NCBI RefSeq assembly: GCF_030272615.1
Contig: NC_081406.1
Span: 192,721,891 to 192,785,890, forward strand
From: Cryptomeria japonica
Taxonomy: Eukaryota > Streptophyta > Pinopsida > Cupressales > Cupressaceae
Direction: 5' to 3'
DNA length: 64,000 nucleotides
Position numbers and translations under genes: made by a program. Numbering within the stretch: position 1 is the first letter of the stretch; each line of letters begins with the position of its first letter. Shown here piece after piece: positions 1 to 11,584 of the stretch. The notes beneath the pieces were generated by a model. It did not search any database. It worked only from the letters and a program-made list of their open reading frames with translations, and was not told where the DNA came from.

Positions 1-36
1 GTCTATAGTGACCAGAACTCAATCGAGGTTTTGACA

Positions 37-40
<4 letters not shown>

Positions 41-113
<73 letters not shown>

Positions 114-210
114 AGGGAGGGGACAGAGATAGAGGGGGAAGGGAGAGAGATAGAAAGAGACTAAGATTGAGAAAGGGAGAGGGAGAGAAAGAGAGATCTC
201 GGGTGAGAGG
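41..210. repeat. (GA)n microsatellite with GA-rich tail
   Basis: An uninterrupted AG dinucleotide run covers 41-110 and grades into impure GA-rich sequence to about 210. Long Leu-Ser or Arg-Glu reading frames over it are low-complexity artefacts. Confidence 0.97.
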
Positions 211-1176
211 GATAGGGGGTAAAAGTACAAAGCTATGTCACAGTTTTATAAAGGAAATGGTCAATGTCGATTCAAAATTTTAAAGTAAATCAATAGAAAC
301 TGAAATATATGTTTTGAATTTTGAAGTGATGTAAACTAATAAAATTTATATTCTTTTGTCAATTTTATGTTTGTAATTTTAACAAAATTTTAAAAAATTA
401 TTTGAATGTAGTTTTTTATAAAGTAAACATTATAATTTAGTTGCTGATAAAATGTTGAGATTGAAGTTACACAAGCCACCACACTTTAATTAGTAAATTT
501 TACTTTTTTTTTCATCAATTTTTTTGTGTATATTAATAACTTCAAACTTTAGTGCATGGATATATTTTTTACTATTTTTTATAAATATATATTTTTCAAT
601 AAATTTGAAAAGTTGCGTGTGCTGAAATAACTCTTTCCAATTCTCACCAACTTTTTTCTTAATTATTTATCCAAATTAGAAAATAATTATATCATCTTGA
701 CATAGATTCCTTTCTCTACTGCATCATATGTTTTTCAAAAATTGTAAATAAATTTTAGTATTTTTCCTTGACAAGATAATCAACCTTATATTTTAGTGTT
801 GATGACCTACTTTCAATAAAAATATAATATAAAATATAAAATCTAATTAAAATATTAAAAGATATATATTTTGGAAAATTCACTTATAGATCTATAAAAG
901 GGTATTTTTACATTTAAAAAAAAATATTATTTATAAGAGTAGGAGTTGTTGAAAAATGAGTTTTATTTTTATTTTTTGGCAATTAGACCTAAAGTGGTAT
1001 AAACCATACATTTAGTAGACACTTCCAATTGGAAAAGTTGTGGTCCATATATAACTTAGCTATAATGAATCTATATAGACCATATGTTTGACTAAAATTA
1101 TTTTTTAGTTAGAATCACTTAAATTCACTTGTGCTGATAAGTTAGCTTGAAACGTGACACAATTTTGTGTTTTTAC

Positions 1177-1178
<2 letters not shown>
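211..1178. other. AT-rich intergenic DNA, nothing recognised
   Basis: Very AT-rich with many short poly-T and poly-A runs. I see no open frame, LTR end, tRNA-like box or tandem structure. Confidence 0.7.
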
Positions 1179-1217
<39 letters not shown>

Positions 1218-1249
1218 TGAGGAGAGAAAGAGGGAGAGAGAGGGGGGTT

Positions 1250-1337
<88 letters not shown>

Positions 1338-1467
1338 AGAGATATCAAGGGAGAGAGAGAGGCGTTGATAAAGGGAGGTTGAGAGAGAGCTTGGGAGAGA
1401 TAAATAGGGAGGGAGAGAGATAGAGGGGGGTTGAGGAGAGAAAGAGGGAGAGAAACAAGTAGGAGAA
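1179..1467. repeat. GA-rich microsatellite array flanking element B
   Basis: Pure AG runs at 1179-1214 and 1255-1332 are separated by GGTTGAGGAGAGAAAGAGGG-like purine segments that recur at about 1215, 1250 and 1430. The array ends where the left LTR of element B starts. Similar purine DNA resumes immediately right of B at 15816, so B lies inside a GA-rich tract. The last bases (about 1455-1467) resemble the polypurine tract that precedes B's 3' LTR. Confidence 0.9.
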
Positions 1468-1740
1468 TGTTGGGAAAATGGTGTCTCAACCTTGCATTTA
1501 CATGAGGTTACTATTTATAGTAATTTTTTTTTAGCATGAAATGGTGTGAAATTTTCCCTGAATCTTTGGGTTGGCTAGATAAGAATGACGATAAATTTTA
1601 GTCTCAAGATCATAACTATTTTTGAAGATATTAAATTTTTGATTTTTGAAGGGTGTGATTAAAGGTTTAAATTTAATTTTGAGGACTTTAGAGGCTCTGA
1701 AACACCCTTAAAAGTAGGTGTAACTAGCATAGTGGGTTAC
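1468..1740 (+). repeat. Element B 5' LTR, left part
   Basis: Aligns with the first 273 bases of the right LTR (14918-15190), from the TGTTG start to the GGGTTAC block, with scattered substitutions. The LTR breaks here because element A inserted after GTTAC; it resumes at 10019. Confidence 0.92.
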
Positions 1741-3190
1741 TGTTGGCAATTTGGCACTAAGTTGTCATTGATGTCAACCGGCATGATGGAGATCCACATA
1801 AGGGTGAGCATAAAGAATGAAGGTCTACCAACAAAGTACAAATTGGTCTAAAAGATGGTTGCTTGTTTATGATGAAGAGGCAAAATGTTAAAAGTTGTCT
1901 CACACCACCAGAGGTGAAGATGTGCAACTGGTACAGGATGCTATACTAGTTAACAGAAGAAGAACAATCTACTGGAAAAGGGTTTTACCGGTATGTGTCT
2001 GTCGGACCAACTGCGTGTTGGTAGGCCATGTCTTGATTGGTGTGATGTCCTATGGAGCTGAGGTGGCAAGTATGTTGTGGTTGATGAACCCTCATCGACA
2101 GGGTTGATGAAACAGATAATTGCCATTAATGAAGGAGCCAAAAATCACGGGATTGCATTAGACTGATTGCGGCTCAAGAAAGAAGGAATGACAGAGGAAG
2201 ATCAGGGAGCAGTTTGAGCCTAGATTGAAGCAAGAAGATTAGAATGAAAGAATAACTTGAGAAGGGAACAACAAAGGTATTAATAGTAGTTTGACAGATG
2301 TAGATCGAGATAATGGATCGTGTTTCCCTTATCTGGAAAACATGTTTTAAAAGATGCGGAAATGGTGGAGATGAACAAATGGATATCAAGGTGATCAGAT
2401 TATGTAGGATCTGATTGGATTTGGTTTACCTCGTAGATAGTGAGGAAACCCTAACCGTCAAAACTTTGAATTGCATTTTGGCAAGAAATCATCTGATAAG
2501 AGATGAGAGCTCCAGACAAAAGTGGTGTTGATGCTGTGAAGATTGAGAGGAGAAGAGAGGGGAGAGTGAGAGAGAAGAAAAAATTATGAAGGCAGTCTGA
2601 GCAAGTTGCAGTGAGAAAAAGAAAGAAAACTAGTGAGAGGATTCTACCGACAGTATCATAGTCAAATAGTTGAATCTAACTGGCAAGGTGAGGTAGAGCA
2701 GGTAGCATCCAATTGTGATACAGTGGGTTGAGAGACTGTGTGTGAAAGGGAGAGAAAGATAGCAGAGAGTTATTTGATTCAAGAGTTGCAGAATTCATTT
2801 GCAACAAGAAGCCTTAATTGTATTCGAATAGTATTTCAATATACATCGCCTAGTTGAAGCTAGGTGCAGGGGTTGGTTCTCCTTGGGTTGGTGCTCCTTG
2901 GGTTGGTGTCCTAAATATTTGTAAGTTGGTAGTTTACCTATGAGGCTAGATTGGAGCAGTAGTCTCCAGCAACTCTTCTCACCAAGGTTTTTCCCATATT
3001 GGGTTTTCCTCGTAAATCTGGTGTTGTGAATCTCTTGAGTGTGTATGATCTCTTTGTATTTCTTTCTTGCATTAACGGTATGACTGTTTAGTGATTAAGT
3101 AAACAAGTTGATTGTCTGAAATTGGATTGGTAAAGATTCAAAGTTAGGAACCACTGATTCACCCCTCTCAGTGGTACTCTGTGTTCAACA
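1741..3190 (+). repeat. Element A 5' LTR
   Basis: Starts TGTTGGC and ends CAACA, two bases before the primer site. It matches 8597-10018 throughout. It carries an extra short duplication near 2877-2910 (CTCCTTGGGTTGGTG twice) absent from the 3' LTR, which explains most of the length difference. Near its end an inverted repeat (3150-3157 with 3168-3175) has a C-rich loop. Confidence 0.95.
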
Positions 3191-3192
3191 AT

Positions 3193-3205
3193 TGGTATCA
3201 GAGCC
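3193..3205 (+). promoter_or_regulatory. Element A primer binding site (tRNA-iMet)
   Basis: TGGTATCAGAGCC, complementary to the 3' end of initiator tRNA-Met, two bases after the LTR. This is the usual plant Copia primer site. Confidence 0.93.
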
Positions 3206-3255
3206 AAGTTCCGAGTTATCTTTAAACCTTGGGTAGATTCTAGACCTTGAGCACT

Positions 3256-5431
3256 ATGGCAAGAAGTGAGTCTGCTTCCTCTAAAGCCCCCATGTTTGAT
3301 GGATCCAACTATGCCTTCTAGAGAAAAAGAATGGAGACCTATATTTCATCTCTTGGTTTTGATGCATGGATGTCAGTCAGGAATGGGTATGTCATTCCCA
3401 ATACTCCTCCCACTAATCTAGATGCAAAAAGGGAGTATGAGAATAATGCAAAGGCAAAACATGCCATCTTGAGTGGACTATCCGATAATGAATTTGTCAA
3501 AGTCATGCACTGTGTTTCAGAAAAGGAGACATGGGACAAATTGCAGAGGTTGTTTGAGGGAGATGCAAAGGTCAAGGAAGCCAACTTGAAAGCATCAAAA
3601 TGAAAGATGATGAAAAGATTGCAGACTATCTTCACAGATTTGATGAAACTATGAATACTACTAGAGGAATTGGAGAAGAGATCGCAGATGAGATTCTTAT
3701 CAAAAAGATACTTAGATCTCTCACTCCCAAATATGATACTAAGGTGTCAGCCATAGAAGAAGCCAAGGATCTGAAGATTTTTACAATGGATGAACTATTT
3801 GGATCCCTGACAACCTATGAGATGAGAACAACCGGTGATACTTCAACAAGCAAAGAGGCAGCATTCAACATCACCAAAAAGGGTAAAGAAGCTATTACTC
3901 ATAAAGAATCCAGTGAAGACTCTAATGCTGAAGTAGCAAACTTTTTCAGGAAGCTCAAAAGAGGATTCGACCGGTACAAGGGAAAGCTACCACTTAAATG
4001 CTTCAACTGCGGGAAACTAGGACACTTCACTGCAAGTTGTTCTCACAAAGAAGCTGGTGGAGATGAGTCAAGAGAGTTTAGAAGATCTGTCGGCAAAGAT
4101 AGAGATAGGAATGACTACCGTCAGGGAAGAAGAGGCTACTGGAACCATAACAACCTATATACCTTTGAGGATGACACAATAGATGATGAAGATCCATCAG
4201 AAGATGATGACCATGAGAATGACAAAAAAGTAAATCTCTTCATGACACTCGACAAACTTGCTGATGAAGATAAGAAAGAAGAGGATATTGAAGCCGAAGT
4301 GGATTTGGAAAGTGAACTTATCAGTGCACTTGAAGAATTGAGTAAAACAAGAAGGGAACTCAAGAGGGTTAAGCTTGTTGTAGTATATGAACAAGATCTC
4401 TTGAAGTAGTCTCTGGAAGAATCCAGTCAAATCATATTTGACTTAGAACTATAGCTGGAAGAAACTAAGAGAATCAGTGAAGCTACAAACAACCCTTTGA
4501 TGTGACAAAGAAATAAAAGGAGCATCAAGAGTTGGAAGAAGAAATAATAAAGCTCAGAAAGGAGCTTGAATAAAGCAAGGACGAAATAAAAACAAGAAGT
4601 AAGTATGAAGGCAGCATAGAGGCTTTGGATAAGATGTTGAGAAAACAAAAGCAATCCAAAGACACCAGAGGTTTAGGCTTTGAAGTTGGTCAAGGTTCAA
4701 CCCACAAAGGTAAATCCGACAAAGAGATAATGTTCACCTCTTCAATTGAAGGTGAAGAAAAGAAGACATTCATAGTAGGCAAGGATACTGGCAAAAAAAA
4801 TATGCAAATGCTGTTGGAAATCAACATCCAAACCGATATGCAGAAATGAACCGGAGGCCATATTTCATGCATAAATATGCAGACCGAGGAGGAATGCTAG
4901 AATTGACTGAGAAGGATTCACCAGATTAAACAACATGAATGGAAGACACTCAATGAGGTAGTTCCATTCAGGACCAAGACAACCCAACTGTATGTATTAG
5001 ACTTTCATGGTTATTGTTACCGGTGTAATAAGTTTGGGCACATAATAGTTGATTGTAGGTTAAACAATAAGCCTTCTATGAATTATGAAAGTATAAATTC
5101 ATTTAATACACTCCGGGATATAGATATTGTCTACTATCAGTGCAATGGATATGGACATAAGAGTTTTGATTGTAGGAAGAACAAACTGGTACCCTACAAT
5201 AATTTTAAGGATGTTACCTTTAATGAAAATATAAAATACTATAACTGTCAAGAACTTGGACACATAGGAAAGTTATGCAAAAACAAGAAGATCAAGAAAG
5301 TGAAGAAAAATCCAGATCATGAACTAGTAACTGACCCTGAGCTGAATATAGCAATTGACAAGAAGAAGGAAATCAAACCAGTTTGGGTTGAGAAAGAAAA
5401 GGAAAAGGCAGAATCGAGTCTCCTAGTGTAG
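3256..5431 (+). pseudogene. gag: Element A gag (UBN2/Retrotran_gag_2, coiled coil, zinc knuckles), broken
   Basis: The ATG at 3256 is chosen because it opens the Copia Gag start (MARSESASSKAP, then FDGSNYAF). An in-frame TAG follows at codon 22. The Gag_2 domain runs to about 3900 with a frame change near 3595. A first zinc knuckle CX2CX4HX4C lies at 3999-4042. A Glu/Lys-rich coiled coil follows (4200-4660) with three stops and another frame change, then a GLGFE motif near 4675. Three further knuckles follow: one intact (5015-5056) and two near 5135 and 5250 whose first Cys is Tyr. The product would be the capsid/nucleocapsid protein. The coiled coil plus GLGF plus knuckle part corresponds to ORF1 of elements C and D. 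Confidence 0.88.
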
Positions 5432-5437
5432 ACTCCC

Positions 5438-8400
5438 TTGCATGTTGAAATTAAAAATATATGGGTGGTAGATAGTGGTTTCTCAAACCATATGACTAGT
5501 GATAAAAGGAAATTAATTAAACTTGAAGATTGGAATGGTGGATCGGTAAGGTTTGGAGACAATTCCTCCATCAAAATAAAGGGAAAAGGAACACTAAGCA
5601 TTGATGGAAAACTGAAGGCACATGATGTGTACTATGTGGAAGGCCTCAAACATAATTTATTGAGTGTGAGTCAGATGTGTGAAAAAGGTTACAAATTCAC
5701 CTTTGACTCAACCGGTTGCTAGATAAATAAAGATAGTACCGGTAAAGTTGTGGCTAAAGGAAAGAGAACTGATGGAAATTTTTATAATCTGAAGGAATGC
5801 TATGAGTCCCAATGTATGTTAGGACAAGTAGATGAAAGTTGGTTGTGGCATAGAAGATTAGGCCACATAAATTTTGATAACTTAGTTGCACTAAGCAAAA
5901 AGGAGTGTGTGAGGAATATTCCACTCATCACCAAATCGATAAACACATTCTGTGATGAATGTGTAAAAGGTAAGCAAACAAAAGTGAGTTTCAAGATAAA
6001 GGAGCACAACACCTCCAAACCACTTGAAATTGTGCATACAGATTTGTGTGGTCCAACTAGAACAAGAGCACTTGCTAGTGAAAGATACTTCATGCTCTTC
6101 ATTGATGAGTACTCAAGGATGACATGGGTCACCTTTTTGCAAGATAAATCACAAGTATTTGAAAGATTCAAGATCTTTTGGAAGATGGTAGAAAAGGAAA
6201 GTGGGTACAAATTAAAATGCCTAAGATCAGATAGGGGTGGAGAGTTCACATCAAATGAATTTGAAGATTATTGTGAAAAACATGGAATTAGAAGGCAATA
6301 CTCTGCTCCTAGAACACCACAACAAAATGGAGTGGTAGAAAGGAAAAATAGGATAGTCAAAGAGATGGCCAGAACCATGTTGAATGAGGCCAGTATGCCT
6401 AATACTTAGTGGAAAGAAGATGTGCATACTACTACATACACTTTGAACTGGGTTTAATTAAGAACAAACAACAAGATGACACCTTATGCGCTATGGTATG
6501 ACCAGAAGCCATCAGTCAAATATTTCAAAGTATTTGGAAGCAAGTGCTTCATTAAGAAAGATATGGATGGCTTGGGAAATTTTGACTCTAGGAGTGATGA
6601 AGGGATCTTCCTTGGTTACTCATCTAACAACAAAGCCTACAAATGCAACAATAAAAGACTAAGAAGAGTTGTTGAAAGTGTGCATGTAAGAGTTGATGAA
6701 GATATGCACAAAGGATCTCAACCATAGGTTAACTGGTATGATGACTCCGGTGATGAATATTATGAAGCTCAGACAGAAACTGTACTAGAGGTAGCATCCC
6801 AGAAGGTTCCCAACCGGTATGTACAGTTGAATCACTCGGAAGAGAAAATTCTGGGGAATAAGAATGATGGTGTGCACTAGAAGAAGACTTGCCCAGAATG
6901 ATGAACAAGTCAACCTATGCCTCATGACTGAATTTGAACCCAAACTATTCATTGAGGCTAGCAAGAGACAAGAATGGATGGATGTCATGGAAGAAGAACT
7001 ACACCATATTGAGAAGAACAAGACTTGGGAGTTAGTTCCTAGACCGGAAGACAAGAATATCATTGGTACAAAGTGGGTCTACCGGAACAAAATGAATGAA
7101 GAAGGTAAGATTGTAAGGCATAAAGCTATACTAGTGTGCAAAGGATACTCTCAAGTAGAGGGGATTGACTTTGAAGAAACATTTGCACCTGTGGCTAGAC
7201 TAGAAGCAATTAGGATGTTTCTAGCTTACTCTGCCTACAAGGGCTATAAATTATACCAAATGGATGTAAAATCTGCTTTTCTTAATGGAAATTTAGAAGA
7301 AGAAGTATACATGGAGCAACTGGAAGGATTTCTGCTACATGATGATGAGACATTTGTGTGTCAGTTAAAGAAGGTTCTGTATGGTTTGAAGCAAGCTCCT
7401 ATAGCATGGTACTCAAGATTAGATCAGCATCTGAAGGAGCAAGGATTCAAAAAGGGAAGTGCTGATAGTAATTTGTACATAAGGAAAGATGAGAATCACA
7501 TGATTATTGTGGTTGTGTATGTAGATGAGATCATGTTTGGAGGCAACAAGGATACTCTCTGCAAAGAGTTTGTTGATCAGATGCATTCAGAATTTGAGAT
7601 GTAAATGCTTGGTGAATTGACTTACTTCCTTGGCTTGCAAATATTACAGAAAGATAAAGGAATCTTTATCTCACAGGTCAAGTATGCAAAGGAGATGCTG
7701 AAGAAATTCCAACTAGAAGATTGCAAACCGATAAGAACTCTCATGGTGACCGACAGCAAATTGAGTAAGAATGATGAATCACTGGTAGTGGATCACTTTG
7801 TACAAATCCATGATAGGAAGTCTACTGTATCTAACTGCTTCAAGACCGGATATAGTTCAAGTAGTATGCATGGTAGCCAGATTCCAAGTTGCACCAAAGC
7901 AGTCACACATGAATGTTGTTAGCAGAATTTTTAGGTATCTACAAGGAACTCTCAACTATGGTATGTGGTATCCTAAACAGGGAGATTTTATCTTGGAAGC
8001 ATACACTGATGTCGATTGGGCAGGATGCATTGATGATAGAAAGAGCACAAGTGGTGGTGCCTTCTTTCTAGGTGATTGGTTGGTCTCTTGGCATAGCCAG
8101 AAGTAGGATTCAATCTCCTTATCTACTGTTGAAGCTAAGTACAGTGCTGCTGCTACATGTTGCTCTCAGGTGCTTTGGATGAAGCAGACTCTCAAAGATA
8201 TACAGGTAGACATCACTGAACCTATTCTCATCCGATGTGACAATTCAAGTGCAATCAACATAGCAAAGAATCCAGTCATGCATTCCAAAACAAAACACAT
8301 TACAATCAAATATCACCTCCTCAGAGAGAAGGTTGAAGGATAGGAGGTAAGAATGGATTATGTTCCTACTGGTGAACAAGTAACAGACATTTTTACCAAA

Positions 8401-8463
8401 CCATTACCGGTCATCACTTTTGAGTACCTCCAACACAAGTTGGGCATTGTATCATCTGCCTAG
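5438..8463 (+). pseudogene. pol: Element A pol (protease, integrase, RT, RNase H), broken
   Basis: Domains are in Copia order. Protease: VVDSGFSNHMTSD near 5468, with DSG kept. GAG-pre-integrase/integrase zinc part: WLWHRRLGHI near 5843 and CDEC near 5950. Integrase catalytic Asp in HTDLCGP (about 6037), Asp in LRSDRGGEF (about 6225) and Glu in VVERKN (about 6335). RT runs from about 7050 to 7600, but the active-site box reads YVDEI rather than YVDDI near 7520. RNase H runs from about 8005 to 8400 (TDVDWAG, STVEAKY, CDNSSA). Stops occur near 5720, 6407, 6455, 6725, 7602, 8104 and 8341, and frame changes near 6850 and 7790. The element cannot make a working polyprotein. Confidence 0.92.
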
Positions 8464-8596
8464 GAAGGTTTTGTGTGGCTCAGGGGGAGCATGGTATGGA
8501 TCAAAGGGGGAGTGCACAAGTACCCTTTGTCATTGTGTCAAAGGGGGAGTATGGCGTAAATTGTGAAAAGTTGACATTAATGCCAAAGGGGGAGAT
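8464..8596 (+). promoter_or_regulatory. Element A 3' non-coding region with four polypurine-tract-like motifs
   Basis: CAGGGGGAGCA (about 8480), CAAAGGGGGAGTG (about 8503), CAAAGGGGGAGTA (about 8539) and CCAAAGGGGGAGAT ending at 8596, directly before the 3' LTR. The last is the expected plus-strand primer. Arm TTGACATTAATG at 8571-8582 pairs with CATTGATGTCAA at 8622-8633 inside the LTR. A nested AATGCCAA/TTGGCATT pair (8579-8586 with 8599-8606) places the tract in its loop. Confidence 0.8.
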
Positions 8597-10018
8597 TGTT
8601 GGCATTTTGGCATTAAGTTGTCATTGATGTCAATCGGCATGATGGAGATACACATAAGGGTGAGCATAAAGAATGAAGGTCTATCGAAAAAGTACAAACC
8701 AGTCTGAAAGATGGTTGCTTGTTTATGATGAAGAGGCAGAATGTTAAAAGTTGTCTCACACCACCAGAGGTGAAGATGTGCAACCGGTACAGGATGTTAT
8801 ACCGGTTAACAGAAGAAGAACACTCTACTAGCAAAGGGTTTTACTGGTATGTATTTTCTGGACCAACTGTGTGTTGGTAGGCCATGTCTTGATTGGTGTG
8901 ATGCCATATGGAGCCGAGGTGGCAAGTGTGTTGTGGTTGATGAAGCCTCATTGACAAGGTTGAGGAAACATATAATCGCCATTAATGAAGGATCCACAAA
9001 TCATGGGATTGCAACAGACTGATTGTAGCTTGAGGAAGAAGGAATGACAGAGGAAGATCAGGGAGCAGTTGGTGCCTGGATCGAAGCAAGAAGATTGGAT
9101 TGAAAGAATACCTTGACAAGGGAACAACAAAGGTATTAATAGCAGTTTGATAGATGTAGATCGAGATAATGGATCGTGTTTCCCTTATCTGGAAAATGTG
9201 TTTTAAAATATGCGGAAATGGCAGAGATGAACAGACGGATATCAAGGTGATCAGATCATACAGGATCTGGTTGGATTCGGTTTTCCTCGTAGCTAGTGAG
9301 GAAACCTTAACCGTCAAAACTTTGAATTGCATTTTGGCAGGAAATCATTTGATAAGAGATGAGAGCTCTAGACAAAAGTGGTGTTGATGCTGTGAAGAAT
9401 GAGAGGAGAAGAGAGGGGAGAGTGAGCGAGAAGAAAAACTTATGAAGGCAATATGAGCAAGTTGTAGTGAGAAAAAGCAAGAAAACCGATAAGAGGATTC
9501 TATCGGTAGTATCATAGTCAGATGGTTGAATCTAACCGGCAAGGTGAGGTAGAGAAGGCAACATCTTAGTGTGATACAGTGGGTTGAGAGATTGTGTGTG
9601 AAAGGGAGAGAAAGATAACAAAGAGTTATTTGATTCAAGAGTTGCAGAATTTATTTGCAACAAGAAGCCTTAATTGTATTCGAATGGTATTTCAATATAC
9701 ATCGCCTAGTTGAAGCTAGGTGTAGGGGTTGGTGCCCTAAATCTTTGTAAGTTGGTAGTTTACTTGTGAGGCTGGATTGGAGCAGTAGTCTCTAGTAGCT
9801 CTTCTCACCAAGGCTTTTCCCATATTGGGTTTTCCTCATAAATCTGGTGTTGTGAATCTCTTGAGTGTGCATGATCTCTTTGTATTTCTCTCTTACATTA
9901 ACGGTATGATTGTTTAGTTGTTAAGTAAACAAGTTGATTGTCTGAAACTGGATTGGTAAAGATTCAAAGTTAGGAACCATTGATTCACCCCCCTCTCAGT
10001 GGTACTCTGTGTTCAATA
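8597..10018 (+). repeat. Element A 3' LTR
   Basis: Begins TGTTGGC straight after the polypurine tract. It ends TTCAATA, a CA-to-TA change relative to the 5' LTR. GTTTC follows as the decayed target duplicate, and then the B LTR sequence resumes. Confidence 0.95.
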
Positions 10019-10225
10019 GTTTCTAGGTGATATTTCAAACTTCGAGAACTTTCCAACATTTCAAATGGTTCGTCAATTGGACACTCAGTTTACAAGTTAT
10101 GGCATCAGAAAGTTTGGACTCCTGAAATAGGAAATATAAAAATGCATCGAACACATAAATGAGCTATAAAAGGGAGGTACACGTGTTGATGTAGGAAGTT
10201 GTTCTGCTACTTAACTTCCTTACTA
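10019..10225 (+). repeat. Element B 5' LTR, right part (internally deleted)
   Basis: Continues the B LTR from GTTTCTAGGTGATA, matching 15186 onward. It then jumps from GTTGATGT to AGGAAGTTG, skipping about 430 bases present in the 3' LTR (about 15359-15782). The short shared TGT at the join suggests a microhomology deletion. The LTR end is taken at CTA 10225, just before the primer site. Confidence 0.85.
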
Positions 10226-10226
10226 G

Positions 10227-10240
10227 TGGTATCAGAGCTT
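10227..10240 (+). promoter_or_regulatory. Element B primer binding site (tRNA-iMet)
   Basis: TGGTATCAGAGCTT, one base after the LTR end; standard initiator tRNA-Met complement. Confidence 0.9.
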
Positions 10241-10348
10241 GATTACCTTTGGTTTCAGTTGTGGGTTGTTGGGTTTTTTTAACTAATCCAGATTTGAGTG
10301 GGACCTTGTGTAGAAGATACTTTTTGATCTTGTTGTAGGAATTTTTAG

Positions 10349-11075
10349 ATGGTAAGTTCGTTAGGGAGAATAGAGGTGGATAAATTTTTTGAAAGTAATT
10401 TTGAGATGTGGAAGTTGAAGATGGAGGATTCACTAATAGATTGAGATTTGTGGGATAATTTTGATGTGAATGTCTCAAAGCCTTCAGATCTTACTGCAGC
10501 TACTTAGTATGAAGTTATGGACCATAAAGCCAAGGGTCTAATCATATTGCTCTTGGCAAACTTTGTTCTAATCAATGTCCATGAAGAGACCTCTGCAAAG
10601 AAGTTATGGACCAAACTTAGTGAAATGTATCAAGCCAAATCTTTATTGAATCATATTTTCTTGAGGAAGAAATTATATTTCTTGAGAATGGAAGAGGGTG
10701 GAAGAATAACAAACCACTTGGAAGCATTTAATATGTTGGTGGCTCAATTGGTATCTATTGGTGTTAAGATGGATGAGGAGGAGAAATGCTAGATCTTGCT
10801 TTTCTTTTTGCTTGATTTGTGGGATTCTCTTGTTATGGCTATCGGTAGTAATTTTGTTGTTTTGAAGTTTCAAGATGTGGTGGGTTCTTTTCTTGGTTAA
10901 GAGATGTAGAGGAAGATGCCCATCAGTTTCAAGAAATCCCTAACTATCCCTGGAAGACCTAAGGAAAAAGGCAAGAAGACTAAGAAGCATGATAAATCCA
11001 ACTTCAGAGGGAGATCAAAATCTCTTAGAAAGTCCAAAGTTATTTGTTGGAATTGTGATAAATCAATACACATTT
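10349..11075 (+). pseudogene. gag: Element B gag, broken and interrupted
   Basis: The ATG at 10349 opens a Tnt1-type Gag (KFFESNFEMWKLKMED), with in-frame stops near 10440, 10507, 10790, 10900 and 10908 but no frameshift as far as the knuckle. The UBN2-type body runs to about 10880. A basic linker and a damaged zinc knuckle CWNCDKSIHICK follow, where Gly and the later ligand positions are altered. A 499 bp solo LTR plus its 5 bp duplication (504 bp, a multiple of three) separates this from the acidic Gag-protease linker, which resumes at 11585. Confidence 0.85.
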
Positions 11076-11080
11076 GTAAG

Positions 11081-11579
11081 TGTTGGTATGTGGCGATTGA
11101 TCATGCAAGTATTGTACACTTGTTGGGTGGATGTGTCAGCCCGAAGGGCTGGAGTACTTGGGAGTCGAAGGCTCTTGGCGAGTGGAGCTCATTGAAAATT
11201 TTATCATACGTGTATGAGAATACGATAATATGAGTATGAGAATGTGTGTACGAGCGCGAGAATACATGTACAAGGAAAAGATTGCAAGAATATTCCTGTA
11301 GGGTTAGGGTAATTATTTGCTAGCCGACTTTGTACATGTTGCCTTAGAATTGCATGTTATAAGCGGCTGGAATGCATAAGGAATTGTAAGGTTGTTGTAC
11401 TGATTTACTGGATAATAAGAAAAGATTGGATGGTTGTGTTCTATGGATGTAGCCCATCTTGGGTGAACCACGTTAAATCTTTGTGTTATTTTGTGTTGTG
11501 TTTTTCTTAATCTTTGTGTGTTTGTATCTGCATATAATTGTTAATTCGTATTTGTTTTGAATCTACCTAAATCCTAATA
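11081..11579 (+). mobile_element. Solo LTR inserted in element B gag
   Basis: Starts TGTTGG, ends CCTAATA (CA end changed to TA), and is flanked by perfect GTAAG duplicates at 11076-11080 and 11580-11584. Inside are a CCACGTTAAATCTTTGTG block and a T-rich tail typical of Copia LTR R-U5 regions, and no internal domain. It is therefore a solo LTR left by recombination, or less likely a short TRIM-type element. It does not match the LTRs of A, C, D or E by eye. Confidence 0.8.
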
Positions 11580-11584
11580 GTAAG

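Larger units (their letters stand above)
1741..10018 (+). mobile_element. Element A: full-length Sirevirus-like Ty1-copia retrotransposon
   Basis: 8.28 kb element with 1450 and 1422 bp LTRs beginning TGTTGGC and ending TTCAACA (right copy TTCAATA), a tRNA-iMet primer binding site, gag, PR, IN, RT, RNase H and a polypurine tract. The target duplication is GTTAC (1736-1740) versus GTTTC (10019-10023), with one later change. The LTRs differ at roughly 9% of the first 275 bases by eye, so the insertion is old. Long LTRs, a coiled-coil Gag with several zinc knuckles and repeated polypurine tracts before the 3' LTR suggest the Sirevirus lineage (inference). Pol runs through several stops and frame changes, so it is not autonomous now. 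Confidence 0.93.

Noticed and set aside
1142-1489. Long Leu-Ser and Arg-Glu reading frames over GA tracts (also 3-230, 15716-16028, 60423-60647)
   Set aside because: They are produced by the dinucleotide repeat, which is open in several frames on both strands; no start context or domain.
9169-9387. Short open frames within the LTRs (e.g. 1895-2107, 9169-9387, 19279-19494, 25726-25944, 50340-50561)
   Set aside because: They lie in LTR sequence and have no domain. They recur in paired LTRs only because the LTRs are duplicates.
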